Shown: positions 51,691-60,564 of the stretch, in pieces | Position numbering within the stretch: position 1 is the stretch's first letter | Layout of the letters: the number at the start of each line of letters is the position of its first letter | Assembly: GCF_046156265.1 (NCBI RefSeq) | Contig: NZ_JAWDIR010000033.1 | Span: forward strand, 62,001 to 126,000 | Source: CAMDHY01 sp046156265 | GTDB lineage: Bacteria; Pseudomonadota; Alphaproteobacteria; Rhizobiales; Segnochrobactraceae | Reading direction: 5' to 3' | DNA length: 64,000 nucleotides | Notes under the pieces: generated by a model | Told to the model about the DNA's origin: nothing | Database searches by the model: none | What the model saw: the letters and a program-made list of their open reading frames with translations, nothing else | Program-made: the position numbers and the translations under genes

Positions 51691-53247
51691 CTAGCGGCCG
51701 CGCTTCAGCACGCGGCGGAGGTCGGAGCGGCTCACCGCGCCGAAGGCGATCGCCGCCACCGCATAGGCGAGGCCGCCCACGCCGACGAAGGCGGCCAGCG
51801 CCCCGAGGCGCTGGAGGCTGCCGGCGGCGAACCAGGGCGCGAGCAGGTATTCGGCCCCATAGAGGACCGCGACCATCACCGCCACCGCCGCCAGCACCCG
51901 CACCATCGTGCGCTTCAGGCGCGCATCGGCGGCGTAGAGGTCGCCCTTGCGCAGGCCCCAGTAGAGCAGCGCGACGTTGAGCCAGCTCGCGGCAGAGGTG
52001 GCGATCGCCACGCCGACGTAGCCGATCAGCGGAAACAGCGCGAGGCTGATGACGACGTTCGCCGCCACCGTGATCGCCGAATAGACCATCGGCGTGCGGG
52101 TATTCTCGCGGGCGAAGAAGGCCGGCTGGAAGACCCGCGTCAGCACGAAGGCGGGCAGGCCGGCGCCGAAGGCGGCGAGCGCGGCGGCGGTGGCGACGCT
52201 GTCCTCGGCGGTGAAGGCGCCGCGCTGGAACAGCCCGATGGTGATCGGCAGGGCGAACAGCGTCAGCGCAGCGGCCGCCGGCAGCGTCAGCGCCATCGCG
52301 AACTCCATCGAGCGGTTCTGGCTGGCGTTGACGCTGGCGATGTCGCCGGCCCGCACGCGCTTGGCGAGATCGGGCAAAAGCACGACGCCGACGGCGATGC
52401 CGACGATGCCGAGCGGCAGCTGGTAGACGCGGTCGGCGAAATAGAGCCAGGAGACGGCGCCCGCCTGGGTGGACGCGATCATCGTGCCGACCACCGAATT
52501 GATCTGCACGACGCCGCCGGCGATGACGGCCGGACCCGCCAGCACGGCGAGGCGCTTGACCCCCTCGGTGAAGCGCGGGCGTCGGAGCGCGATCGGAAAG
52601 CCAGCGCGGGCGAGGGCGAAGAGCAAAAGGCCGAGCTGCAGGACGCCGCCGAGCGTGATGCCCCCGGCGAGCAGCACGCCGGCCATCGTCGTCCCCTCGT
52701 AGCCGAGCAGGAACACGGCCGCGAGGGCGGCGATCAGCGCGGTGTTGAGGAGGGCCGGCGAGAAGGCGGCGGCGGCGAAGCGGCCGAGCCCGTTGAGGAC
52801 GCCGGAATAGAGCGACACCAGCGAGACGAGCAGCAGGTAGGGAAAGGCGATGCGGCTCAGAAGCACCGTCAGGTCGAACTTCGCCGGGTCGTCGGCGAAG
52901 CCCGGCGCCAGCACGAACACCAGTGCCGCCATTCCGAGTTCGGCCGCGACGGTGAGCACGAGGAGCGCGAGGCCGAGCGCCGACAGCGATTCCTCGGCGA
53001 AGCGCTTGGCGCTCGCCTCGCCCTCCGCCTCGAGCTTGCCGGCGAACAGCGGCACGAAGGCGGAAGAGAACGCCCCCTCCGCGAACAGTCGGCGGAACAG
53101 GTTCGGCAGGCGGAAGGCGACGACGAAGGCGTCGGCCACCGCGCCGGTGCCGATCGCCGCGGCGAGGAAACTGTCGCGGACGAAGCCGAGCACGCGGCTC
53201 GACAGCGTCAGCCCGCCGACGGTGGCGAAGTTCTTGAGGAGGCTCAC
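51691..53247 (-). CDS. murJ: Lipid II flippase MurJ
   Basis: 518 residues with about 14 membrane helices. Family features: the start NFATVGGLTLSSRVLGFVRDSFLAAAIGTG, DAFVVAFRLPNLFRRLFAEGAFSSAFVPLF, and a later VQINSVVGTMIAS and YFADRVYQLPLGIVGIAVGVVLLPDLAK. MurJ moves lipid II across the inner membrane for peptidoglycan synthesis. It lies 22 bases after glnD on the same strand, as in related genomes. Confidence 0.97.
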   Translation of the reverse strand: MSLLKNFATVGGLTLSSRVLGFVRDSFLAAAIGTGAVADAFVVAFRLPNLFRRLFAEGAFSSAFVPLFAGKLEAEGEASAKRFAEESLSALGLALLVLTVAAELGMAALVFVLAPGFADDPAKFDLTVLLSRIAFPYLLLVSLVSLYSGVLNGLGRFAAAAFSPALLNTALIAALAAVFLLGYEGTTMAGVLLAGGITLGGVLQLGLLLFALARAGFPIALRRPRFTEGVKRLAVLAGPAVIAGGVVQINSVVGTMIASTQAGAVSWLYFADRVYQLPLGIVGIAVGVVLLPDLAKRVRAGDIASVNASQNRSMEFAMALTLPAAAALTLFALPITIGLFQRGAFTAEDSVATAAALAAFGAGLPAFVLTRVFQPAFFARENTRTPMVYSAITVAANVVISLALFPLIGYVGVAIATSAASWLNVALLYWGLRKGDLYAADARLKRTMVRVLAAVAVMVAVLYGAEYLLAPWFAAGSLQRLGALAAFVGVGGLAYAVAAIAFGAVSRSDLRRVLKRGR

Positions 53248-53269
53248 GCGGCGCGGCCGGGTCTGACGG

Positions 53270-56068
53270 TTATTCGGCGGCGAGCGCGCGGCGCTCGCGC
53301 GGCCGCGTCTCGGCGGCCGGCGGGCGCGGCTCGAACACCGCCGTCAGCCGCCGCCGGATCGCCGCCTGGCGGTTGGCGTTGGTGACCTTATGGTTCATCA
53401 GGTCGGTGACGTAGAAGACGTCGACGGCGCGCTCGCCGAAGGTGGCGATGTGGGCCGAGGCGATGTTGAGGCTCAGGTCGGCGATGACGCGCGTCAGCTC
53501 GTAGAGCAGGCCCGGCCGGTCGAGGCCCGACACCTCCAGCATGGTGAAGCGGTCCGAGGCGGCATTGTCGACCAGCACCTCCGGCTCGACGTGGAAGGTC
53601 TTCGCCGGCGCGACCGTGCCGACACGGCGGGCGGGCCGCTCGGGCATCGGCTCCTTGCCGGCGACGACCCGCTCGATCAGCGCGGTGATGCGCTCGGCCC
53701 GCCGGAGTTCGTCCGCATCATCGGGAAACTCGCGCGACAGCGAGATCGAATCGATGGCGAGCCCGTCGGTGGTGGTGAAGATCTGGGCGTCGGCGATGTT
53801 GGCGCCGGCGGCGGTGCAGCAGCCGAACACCACCGACAAAAGCCGCGGATGGTCGGGCGCGAGCACGTTGAGGCAGACCGCGTCGCGGTCGGCGAGCATC
53901 GCGGCGGTGGCGGCGAGGCGCTGCCGGCGACGATCGGCGGAGCGGATCAGCGTGGCGTGCTCGCGCTTGCGCTCGAGATCGACGCGCAGCCAGTAGGCCG
54001 GGTAGTGGCGCTCGAGATAGGCGTCGAGTTCGGCCTTCGGCCAGTCCGGCAGCGCCCGGGCGAGCTCGGCCTTGGCGTCGTTGACGCGCTGCTCGCGCGA
54101 CTGGCGGGTATGGCCGCCGGCCACCACCTGCTCGGTCTCGAAGAACAGCGTGCGCAGGAGCTGCGCCTTCCAGCCGTTCCATACCCCCGGCCCGACCGCC
54201 TTGATGTCGCAGACGGTGAGGATGTGCAGCAGCTTCAGCCGCTCCGGCGACTGCACGATGCGGGCGAAATCGGCGATCGTCTTCGGGTCGGAGAGATCGC
54301 GCGACTGCGCGGTCATGCTCATCACGAGGTGCGTCTCGATCAGCCAGGCGACCGTCTCGGTCTCCGCCGCCGTCAGCCCGAGGCGCGGGCACAGCCTTCG
54401 CGCGACCTTGGCGCCGGCCGTCGAATGGTCCTCCGGGCGGCCCTTGGCGATGTCGTGCAGGAACAGCGACACATAGAGGACGCGGCGGTTCTGGATGGCG
54501 TCGACGAGGCGGGTCGTCAGCGGATGCTCGTCGGAGCGGTCGCCGCGCTCGATCTCCGAGAGGATGCCGATGCAGCGCAGGAGATGCTCGTCCACCGTGT
54601 AGTGGTGGTACATGTTGAACTGCATCATCGCGATGACCTTGCCGAAGTCCGGCACGAAGCGGCCGAGCACGCCCGCCTCGCTCATCCGTCTCAGCACGAT
54701 CTCCGGCTCGCGCCGCGAGGTCATGATCTCCAGGAACAGCCGGTTCGCCTCGGCGTCCTCGCGCAAGTCGTGGTCGATCAGCTTCAGCGAGCGGCGGATC
54801 AGCCGCATCGCATCCGGGTGGAAGGCGAGCGCGTGCTTGTCGGCCAGGTGGAAGATGCGCACGAGGTTGACCGGATCGCGCTCGAACACCCCGTCGTCGA
54901 CGATGGTGATGCGGTCGTGGTCGACGACGAAGTCGGTGCTGTCGGCGAGCGCCGCCCGCCGCCGGCGCATCGAGCGCAGGAAGCGGTTGAGGCCCGTGAC
55001 CTGCTTCACCTGCTCGTCTTCCAGTGCCGAGCAGAAGATGCGCGTCAGGTCACCGACGTCCTTCGCCACCAGGAAGTAGTGCTTCATGAAGCGCTCGACG
55101 TCGCGCAGGCCCGGGTGGCTGGTGTAGCCGAGGCGGACCGCGATCTCGCGCTGGATGTCGAAGGAGAGCCGCTCGTCCGCCTTGCTGGTGAGGAAGTGCA
55201 TGTGGCAGCGCACCGCCCACAGGAAGTCCTCGGCCTTGCGGAAGAGGTTGTACTCGCCACGCGTGAACACGCCCTTTTCGACGAGGTCGCCGGCGCGGCG
55301 CACGCGGTAGAAGTACTTGGCGATCCAGAACAGCGTGTTGAGGTCGCGCAGGCCCCCCTTGCCCTCCTTGACGTTCGGCTCGACGAGGTAGCGCGAGCGG
55401 CCCTGGCGGCGGTGGCGCTCGTCGCGCTCGGCGAGCTTGGCCGCGATGAACTCCGCCGCCGTGCCCTTCACCACCTCTGAATCGAACCGCACCAGCAGCG
55501 AATCGGCGAGGCCGGCGTCGCCCCACAGGTGGCGTGCCTCCAGCACGGCGGTGCGGATCGTCATGTCGGTGCGGGCGAGCCGGATGCACTCGTCGACGGT
55601 GCGCGTCGCGTGGCCGACCTTCAGGCGCAGGTCCCACAGCGCATAGAGCACGAACTCGATGACGCTCTCGGTCCAGGCCGTCTGCTTGTAGGGCAGCAGG
55701 AACAGGAGATCGACGTCGGAGCCCGGCGCCAGCGTGCCTCGGCCGTAGCCGCCGACCGCCATGATGGCGATGCGCTCGCCCTTCGACGGGTTGTCGGCGC
55801 GGTAGACGCGCTCGACCGCGATGGTCGCGAGCTCGCGGATGATGACGTCCTGCAGGTGCGACAGCCGGCGGGCGCAGGCGGCGCCGCTGCCGTCGACGGC
55901 GAGCATCGCCTCGGCGCGGGCGAGCGCCTCCTTGCGCACCTCCTTGAGGCGGGCGACCAGCTTCGGCCGCACGTCGCGCTCGGCGCTCGCATCGGCGAGC
56001 GCCCTGAGCTCCCGCGACAGCGCCTCGGCGTCGACGATTTCCGACAGTCGCGGATCGACCTTCCGCAT
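53270..56068 (-). CDS. glnD: [Protein-PII] uridylyltransferase / uridylyl-removing enzyme
   Basis: 932 residues from the ATG at 56068; a further upstream frame is Arg-rich and not family-like. Order: nucleotidyltransferase domain (MAVGGYGRGTLAPGSDVDLLFLLP, near residue 105), a helical part with KEGKGGLRDLNTLFWIAKYFY, the HD domain (LFLHDIAKGRPEDHSTAGA), then two ACT domains (LNVLAPDHPRLLSVVFGCCTAAGANIADA; LEVSGLDRPGLLYELTRVIADLSLNIASAHI). GlnD uridylylates PII (GlnB/GlnK) according to glutamine level and so controls nitrogen assimilation. Confidence 0.97.
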   Translation of the reverse strand: MRKVDPRLSEIVDAEALSRELRALADASAERDVRPKLVARLKEVRKEALARAEAMLAVDGSGAACARRLSHLQDVIIRELATIAVERVYRADNPSKGERIAIMAVGGYGRGTLAPGSDVDLLFLLPYKQTAWTESVIEFVLYALWDLRLKVGHATRTVDECIRLARTDMTIRTAVLEARHLWGDAGLADSLLVRFDSEVVKGTAAEFIAAKLAERDERHRRQGRSRYLVEPNVKEGKGGLRDLNTLFWIAKYFYRVRRAGDLVEKGVFTRGEYNLFRKAEDFLWAVRCHMHFLTSKADERLSFDIQREIAVRLGYTSHPGLRDVERFMKHYFLVAKDVGDLTRIFCSALEDEQVKQVTGLNRFLRSMRRRRAALADSTDFVVDHDRITIVDDGVFERDPVNLVRIFHLADKHALAFHPDAMRLIRRSLKLIDHDLREDAEANRLFLEIMTSRREPEIVLRRMSEAGVLGRFVPDFGKVIAMMQFNMYHHYTVDEHLLRCIGILSEIERGDRSDEHPLTTRLVDAIQNRRVLYVSLFLHDIAKGRPEDHSTAGAKVARRLCPRLGLTAAETETVAWLIETHLVMSMTAQSRDLSDPKTIADFARIVQSPERLKLLHILTVCDIKAVGPGVWNGWKAQLLRTLFFETEQVVAGGHTRQSREQRVNDAKAELARALPDWPKAELDAYLERHYPAYWLRVDLERKREHATLIRSADRRRQRLAATAAMLADRDAVCLNVLAPDHPRLLSVVFGCCTAAGANIADAQIFTTTDGLAIDSISLSREFPDDADELRRAERITALIERVVAGKEPMPERPARRVGTVAPAKTFHVEPEVLVDNAASDRFTMLEVSGLDRPGLLYELTRVIADLSLNIASAHIATFGERAVDVFYVTDLMNHKVTNANRQAAIRRRLTAVFEPRPPAAETRPRERRALAAE

Positions 56069-56201
56069 GGCGCGCTCACGTCCTTCCGGCGGCCGGACCG
56101 GGCCGGCGAACCGGCGGACGTTATATCGCCGCCGTCGCGGGCGCCACGGGATCATCGCGGCTGCCCAAAATCCGGTCAGGCCTCCCGGACGGGCCCGACG
56201 C

Positions 56202-56387
56202 TCAGCGGGCGCGCTTCAGCGTCAGACCGTATTCGGCCGCCCGGGCGGACACCTCGGCGGCGGGGCGGGAGAGCTTCAGGCTGATCGCCTCGGCCGGCGC
56301 ACCCTCAGCGGCGAGCGCCTTCAGCCACCAGAGCTCCTCGACCGACCACGTCAACCCCATTGATACCGGCCCTGCGCCTTGCATCAT
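56202..56387 (-). CDS. Small Myb/SANT-like helix-turn-helix protein
   Basis: 61 residues from two adjacent ATG codons at 56387, preceded by GGAGGGTGCG. Almost the whole protein is one trihelical motif, WSVEELWWLKALAAEGAPA then AISLKLSRPAAEVSARAAEYGLTL, which looks like the small SANT/GcrA-like proteins found singly in many rhizobia. It may bind DNA, but no function is known. It is the last gene on the strand after the TAXI operon and before glnD. Confidence 0.7.
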   Translation of the reverse strand: MMQGAGPVSMGLTWSVEELWWLKALAAEGAPAEAISLKLSRPAAEVSARAAEYGLTLKRAR

Positions 56388-56455
56388 CGCACCCTCCCTG
56401 TTCCGTCGAGCAGCCCCCCGGCCACTGAACGGGCCGCCTGGCCGATCGTTCCGCT

Positions 56456-56821
56456 TCAGGGGCAGGGCTTCAGCGTCACGGGGTCGGCCGCAGGCGGCAG
56501 GATCTCGCCGATGGGCCGGCACGCCCCCTCCACACAAAGGCGCCAGTCGCCCGCCTCCGGCGCCCGCCGCAGCGTCACCGCGGGCACGGAGAGCCCCGGC
56601 ATCCATCGCCACCAGGTGCCGTCGAAGCGGGCGTCGTCCGGCGGCTCCATGCCGGCGCCGGTGCCCTTGATGCGCGCCTCGACGAGGACGAGGGCGGCGG
56701 GCTCGACGCGCCAGTCCTCCTCCCAGGCGGTGTGCTCGATGGTGTGGGTCCAGACGAGCGTGAAGGCGAGCGTCGCCACCCGCAACACCTCGCCGCCGCC
56801 GGCGAGGCAGAGCGCGCTCAC
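56456..56821 (-). CDS. DUF1850 protein
   Basis: 121 residues whose start overlaps the stop of the TRAP permease by 4 bases (ATGA-type coupling). The DUF1850 pattern is evident: FTLVWTHTIEHTAWEEDWRVEPAALVLVEARIKGTGAGMEPPDDARFDGTWWRWMP (in segments). DUF1850 genes sit next to TAXI-type TRAP permeases; the N-terminal hydrophobic run suggests export. It is thought to aid the transporter but has no assigned role. Confidence 0.88.
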   Translation of the reverse strand: MSALCLAGGGEVLRVATLAFTLVWTHTIEHTAWEEDWRVEPAALVLVEARIKGTGAGMEPPDDARFDGTWWRWMPGLSVPAVTLRRAPEAGDWRLCVEGACRPIGEILPPAADPVTLKPCP

Positions 56822-58953
56822 GGCGTCGTCGATGGGCCGGTGGCGGTCGGGCCGGTGGCGCGGCGCACCGCCGTGCGGCTGCGCCAGACGTGCCAGACCG
56901 CGAAGGCGATGCAGCCGGCCCAGCCGATCTCGTCACTGATCGGCACGCTGACCACCAGGAACGCCGCCGCGCCGAACGCCCAGATCCGCTCCCACCACGC
57001 GACCGGTGTCATCCCGTAGCCGATTGCCGCCACCGCCCACAGCGACACCGCGACGATCGCCTTGGCGAAGACGTAGACCACCGCCGGCCAGAAGCCGATC
57101 GCCTCGGCGAGCGCACCGCCCTCCTGCAGCATCAGCACCGGCGCGTAGACCGCCATGAACGGCACGACGAAGCCGGCGATCGCCACCCGCATGGCGTTCA
57201 TGCCGATCCTCATGCCGCTGACCTTGGCGATCGGTGCGGCGGCAAACGCGGCGAGCGCCACCGGCGGCGTCAGGTCGGCCATGATGCCGAAGTAGAACAC
57301 GAACATGTGGCTGACGATCAGCGGCACGCCGAGCTCGAGCAGCGCGGGTCCGGCGATCGACGAGGTGATGATGTAGTTCGGGATCGTCGGGATGCCCATG
57401 CCGAGGACGAGGCAGGTGATCATCGTCAGCACCAGCGACAGGAACAGCGAGCTCTCGCCCACCGAGACGACGACGCGCACGAAGGTCGACGCCGCGCCGG
57501 TGAGGCTGAGGACACCGATGATGACGCCGACGAGCGCGCAGGCGACACCGACCGGCAGCGCGTTGCGGGCGCCGTCGGCGAGGCTGTGCACCACCGCCGA
57601 CAGCGTCTCGCGGCCGCCGCGGTAGAAGGCGTTGACCGCCAGCATGGCGATGATGAGCAGCACCAGCGCATCGACGCCGAAGCGCAGGAAGGTCGAGGCG
57701 GCAAGCCCGATGACGATCCAGAACACGATCCTGAACGGCAGCGCCCCGAGCCGGGCGGCGAGCGGCAGGCCGAGGATGATCAGCGCCGTCAAGGCGAGGC
57801 CGATGGTGCCGGAGAACAGCGGCGTGTAGCCGGAGAACAACAGCCAGACCAGGGCGGCGAGCGGCAGGATCAGGAACCACTGGCGACGCAGCGCGCCCAG
57901 CGCGGACGGGCAGTCCTCCTTGGCGATGCCGCGCAGGTTCAGCCGGCCGGCCTCGAGGTGGACCATCATGAAGACGGTGAAGAAGTAGAGGAAGGCCGGC
58001 ACGATCGCCGCCGTGACGATGTCGGCATAGGGGACGCCGAGCGTCTCGGCCATGATGAAGGCGACCGCCCCCATCACCGGCGGCATGATCTGGCCACCCA
58101 TCGAGGCGGTCGCCTCGACGGCGCCGGCAAAGGCCGGCCGGTAGCCGAAGCGCTTCATCAAGGGAATCGTGAACTGGCCGGTGGTGACGACGTTGGCGAC
58201 ACCGGAGCCGTTGATCGTCCCCATCAGCGCCGACGACACCACCGACACCTTCGCCGGGCCGCCACGGGTGTGGCCGACCGTGCCCATGGCGATGTCGTTG
58301 AAGAGCTGGATCATCCCGGCGCGCTCGAGGAAGGCGCCGAACAGGATGAACAGGAAGATGTAGGTCGACGACACGTAGGTGGGCGTGCCGTAGAGGCCCT
58401 CGGTGCCGAGGAAGAGGGCATCGACGATCTGGGCGAGGTCGTAGCCGCGGTGGTCGAGCGGCGCCGGCAGGTACTGCCCGAACAGGCCGTAGGCGAGGAA
58501 GATGCCGCAGATGATCGGCAGCGCCCACCCCATCAGCCGCCAGCCGGCGATGAAGACGAGCGCGATGGCGACGAGGCCGACATAGATGTCGGCTTCCGTC
58601 GGGTCGCCGGCACGGATGATCAGGTCGTCGTGGTAGCGCCAGTGGTAGAGCCCGACGAGGAAGCCGACGATGCCGAGGGCCCACAAGAGCCAGCGCAGCG
58701 CAGGCTTCGTCGGCCAGCCCTCCGCCGCCAGCCCGAACAGGAGCAGCATCAGGAAGCCGACGTGGACCGAGCGCACCACCTGGCTCGGCAAGAGCGCGTA
58801 GGCGGCGGTCCACAGCTGGAACAGCGAGAAGGCGATGGCGATGAGGAACAGCACCCGCCCGGCGGCATTCAGCCCGAACCCCGGCAGGTGCCCCTCGACG
58901 GTCGCCTCGTCGAGCGGCGGCGCCGCGGTGGTGACGGCGGTGGCGGTGGTCAT
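56818..58953 (-). CDS. TRAP transporter permease, fused 4TM/12TM (TAXI type)
   Basis: 711 residues from the ATG at 58953. The N-terminal quarter is the small DctQ-like membrane part; the rest is the DctM-like large subunit with about 12 further helices (FILFGAFLERAGMIQLFNDIAMGTVGHTRGGPAKVSVVSSALMGTINGSGVANVVTTGQFTIPLMKR and GGQIMPPVMGAVAFIMAE, in segments). The single fused permease plus TAXI binding protein is the usual design for TAXI-type TRAP transporters. It imports an organic acid or amino acid with Na or H; substrate unknown. Upstream lie REP-like repeats and the binding-protein gene. Confidence 0.94.
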   Translation of the reverse strand: MTTATAVTTAAPPLDEATVEGHLPGFGLNAAGRVLFLIAIAFSLFQLWTAAYALLPSQVVRSVHVGFLMLLLFGLAAEGWPTKPALRWLLWALGIVGFLVGLYHWRYHDDLIIRAGDPTEADIYVGLVAIALVFIAGWRLMGWALPIICGIFLAYGLFGQYLPAPLDHRGYDLAQIVDALFLGTEGLYGTPTYVSSTYIFLFILFGAFLERAGMIQLFNDIAMGTVGHTRGGPAKVSVVSSALMGTINGSGVANVVTTGQFTIPLMKRFGYRPAFAGAVEATASMGGQIMPPVMGAVAFIMAETLGVPYADIVTAAIVPAFLYFFTVFMMVHLEAGRLNLRGIAKEDCPSALGALRRQWFLILPLAALVWLLFSGYTPLFSGTIGLALTALIILGLPLAARLGALPFRIVFWIVIGLAASTFLRFGVDALVLLIIAMLAVNAFYRGGRETLSAVVHSLADGARNALPVGVACALVGVIIGVLSLTGAASTFVRVVVSVGESSLFLSLVLTMITCLVLGMGIPTIPNYIITSSIAGPALLELGVPLIVSHMFVFYFGIMADLTPPVALAAFAAAPIAKVSGMRIGMNAMRVAIAGFVVPFMAVYAPVLMLQEGGALAEAIGFWPAVVYVFAKAIVAVSLWAVAAIGYGMTPVAWWERIWAFGAAAFLVVSVPISDEIGWAGCIAFAVWHVWRSRTAVRRATGPTATGPSTTP

Positions 58954-58991
58954 CGGCGACGCTCTCCCAAGGCCGTCCAGTCGCAACGCCC

Positions 58992-59186
58992 GTCCCTCCC
59001 CTGCCAGGGGGAGGGACAGACCGCGAAGCGGTCAGGGTGGGGCCTGTCGATCAGAGGCTCGACCTCGATGGGGTGGTGGGCGGGATTGACGAGCCCCACC
59101 CTGGCGACCTGCGGTCGCCTGTCCCTCCCCCTGGCAGGGGAGGGACACCTCAGCACCAACCGCCCTCCCCCTGGCAGGGGAGGGAC
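58992..59186. repeat. REP-like palindromic repeats between TAXI gene and permease
   Basis: GTCCCTCCCC...GGGGAGGGAC hairpins occur at 58992-59017, 59121-59146 and, partly, 59163-59186. The first is followed by a second hairpin (59019-59033, GACCGC-gaa-GCGGTC) and CAGGGTGGGGC; the second copy is the same two-hairpin unit in reverse orientation (59089-59146, GCGACC-tgc-GGTCGC). This is the form of a repetitive extragenic palindrome pair. Confidence 0.75.
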
Positions 59187-59206
59187 GAGCGACTGCCCCC
59201 CTCACC

Positions 59207-60181
59207 TCACATCGCGCCCTTTTCCTTGTAGAAGCGCTCGGCGCCCGGGTGGAGCGGCACGGGCGAGTCCTTCGCGGCGCCCTCGATGGTGATGCCCTTC
59301 GCGGCGGAGTGCGCGGCGGCCATCTGGTCGAGGTGGTCGAACATCGACTTCGTCATCGCGTAGACGAGGTCGTCCGACAGGTCGGCGCGGGTGACGAGGA
59401 AGTTCTGCACGCCGGCCGTCGACACGTCGGCCTCCTGGCCACTGTAGGTGCCGGCGGGGATCGTCACCGCCACATAGGGCAGGCCGATCTTCTCGACGTC
59501 GGCGGCGGGCACCTCGACGACGGTGATCGGCACCGAGCTCGCGAGGTCGCGGATCGAGGCGACGCCGAGGCCGGCCGACTGCAGGGTGGCGTCGAGCTGG
59601 CGGTTCTTCATCAGTTCGACCGACTCGGCGAACGGCAGGTACTCGACCTTGCCGAGGTCGTCGTAGCTGAGGCCGGCGGCGCCGAGGATGGCGCGGGCGT
59701 TGATCTCGGTGCCGGACTTCGCCGCGCCGACGGAGACGCGCTTGCCCTTCAGGTCGGCGAGCGTCTTGATGCCGGATTCCTGCGAGGCGACCACCTGGAT
59801 GTAGTTCGGATAGATCGCCGCGACCGTGCGCAGGCCCTCGAGCTTCTTCTTGAAGCCGGCGTCGGCGTCGCCCGCCCAGGCGAGGCCGAGCGAGTCACCG
59901 AGCGTGAAGGCGATCTCGCCCTTGCCGCTGTCGAGCAGGTTGAGGTTTTCGACCGAGGCCTTGGTGGCCTGCGCGGTCGGCCGCGCGTCGGGGATCGATT
60001 CCGCATAGATCTTCGTCAGCGCCACGCCGAGCGGGTAGTAGACGCCCGAGGTGCCGCCGGTCAGCACATTGATGAATTCGGCGCGGGCCGCCTGGGTGCC
60101 GGCGGCGAGCAGCGCCGCGCCGGCGACGGCGGCGAGGACGGTGGAGCGCAGTCGCGCCAGTTTCGAGGGTGTCGTCAGCAT
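59207..60181 (-). CDS. TAXI-family TRAP solute-binding protein
   Basis: 324 residues from the ATG at 60181 (GAGGAAG upstream). Signal peptide (RLRSTVLAAVAGAALLAAG, cleavage after ARA-E). The mature part matches TAXI: FINVLTGGTSGVYYPLGVALTKIYAESIP, ENLNLLDSGKGEIAFTLGDSLGLAW, LADLKGKRVSVGAAKSGTEINARAIL, VQNFLVTRADLSDDLVYAMTKSMFD. It binds the periplasmic substrate, probably a dicarboxylate or amino acid such as glutamate, and delivers it to the permease at 56818-58953. Confidence 0.93.
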   Translation of the reverse strand: MLTTPSKLARLRSTVLAAVAGAALLAAGTQAARAEFINVLTGGTSGVYYPLGVALTKIYAESIPDARPTAQATKASVENLNLLDSGKGEIAFTLGDSLGLAWAGDADAGFKKKLEGLRTVAAIYPNYIQVVASQESGIKTLADLKGKRVSVGAAKSGTEINARAILGAAGLSYDDLGKVEYLPFAESVELMKNRQLDATLQSAGLGVASIRDLASSVPITVVEVPAADVEKIGLPYVAVTIPAGTYSGQEADVSTAGVQNFLVTRADLSDDLVYAMTKSMFDHLDQMAAAHSAAKGITIEGAAKDSPVPLHPGAERFYKEKGAM

Positions 60182-60349
60182 GGGGGAAGCTTCCTCCGGT
60201 GGCGGCACGCCTCGCATCGGCGCGCTCGGATGACGCCGCAGCGGCGGACCGTGCGGCGGAAGCTCGCAGGGTAGGTCGCGGGGCCGCGCCCGCGCAACCC
60301 GCCAAAGGATGGAGAGGGGTTGGGAGGCGGAGGCCGCGTAGCGCGTTCC

Positions 60350-60525
60350 CCTCCCCTCTCGCAGGGGAGGTGGCCGGCGAAGCCGGCCGGAGGGGTCCGC
60401 CGCGAAAAGCGCGGCGGTACGACATCTGAGACTGTCGCACCGTCGCACGCCGCCGGCTGCGCCGACGGCGCCCTCCCCGGTCCGCCTTCGGCGGCCCGAC
60501 CCTCCCACGAGGGGAGGGTCGGCGT
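60350..60525. repeat. REP-like hairpin cluster between two binding-protein genes
   Basis: Consecutive hairpins: CCTCCCCT/AGGGGAGG (60350-60370), GGCCGGC-gaa-GCCGGCC (60372-60388), CCGCCGCG/CGCGGCGG near 60398-60418, CCGCC-ttc-GGCGG (60482-60494) and a 10-bp CCGACCCTCC/GGAGGGTCGG stem (60496-60522). The CCCTCCCC arms and small second hairpins match the style of the repeats at 58992-59186. Possibly it also stops transcription after the upstream gene. Confidence 0.65.
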
Positions 60526-60564
60526 TTCAATTCGAGGCGGCCGCGAAATCGCCGGGCGCGCCAC

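Noticed and set aside
58992..59186. Possible inverted terminal repeats of a mobile element
   Set aside because: No transposase frame lies between the copies and no target-site duplication was seen; the two-hairpin form fits REP elements better.
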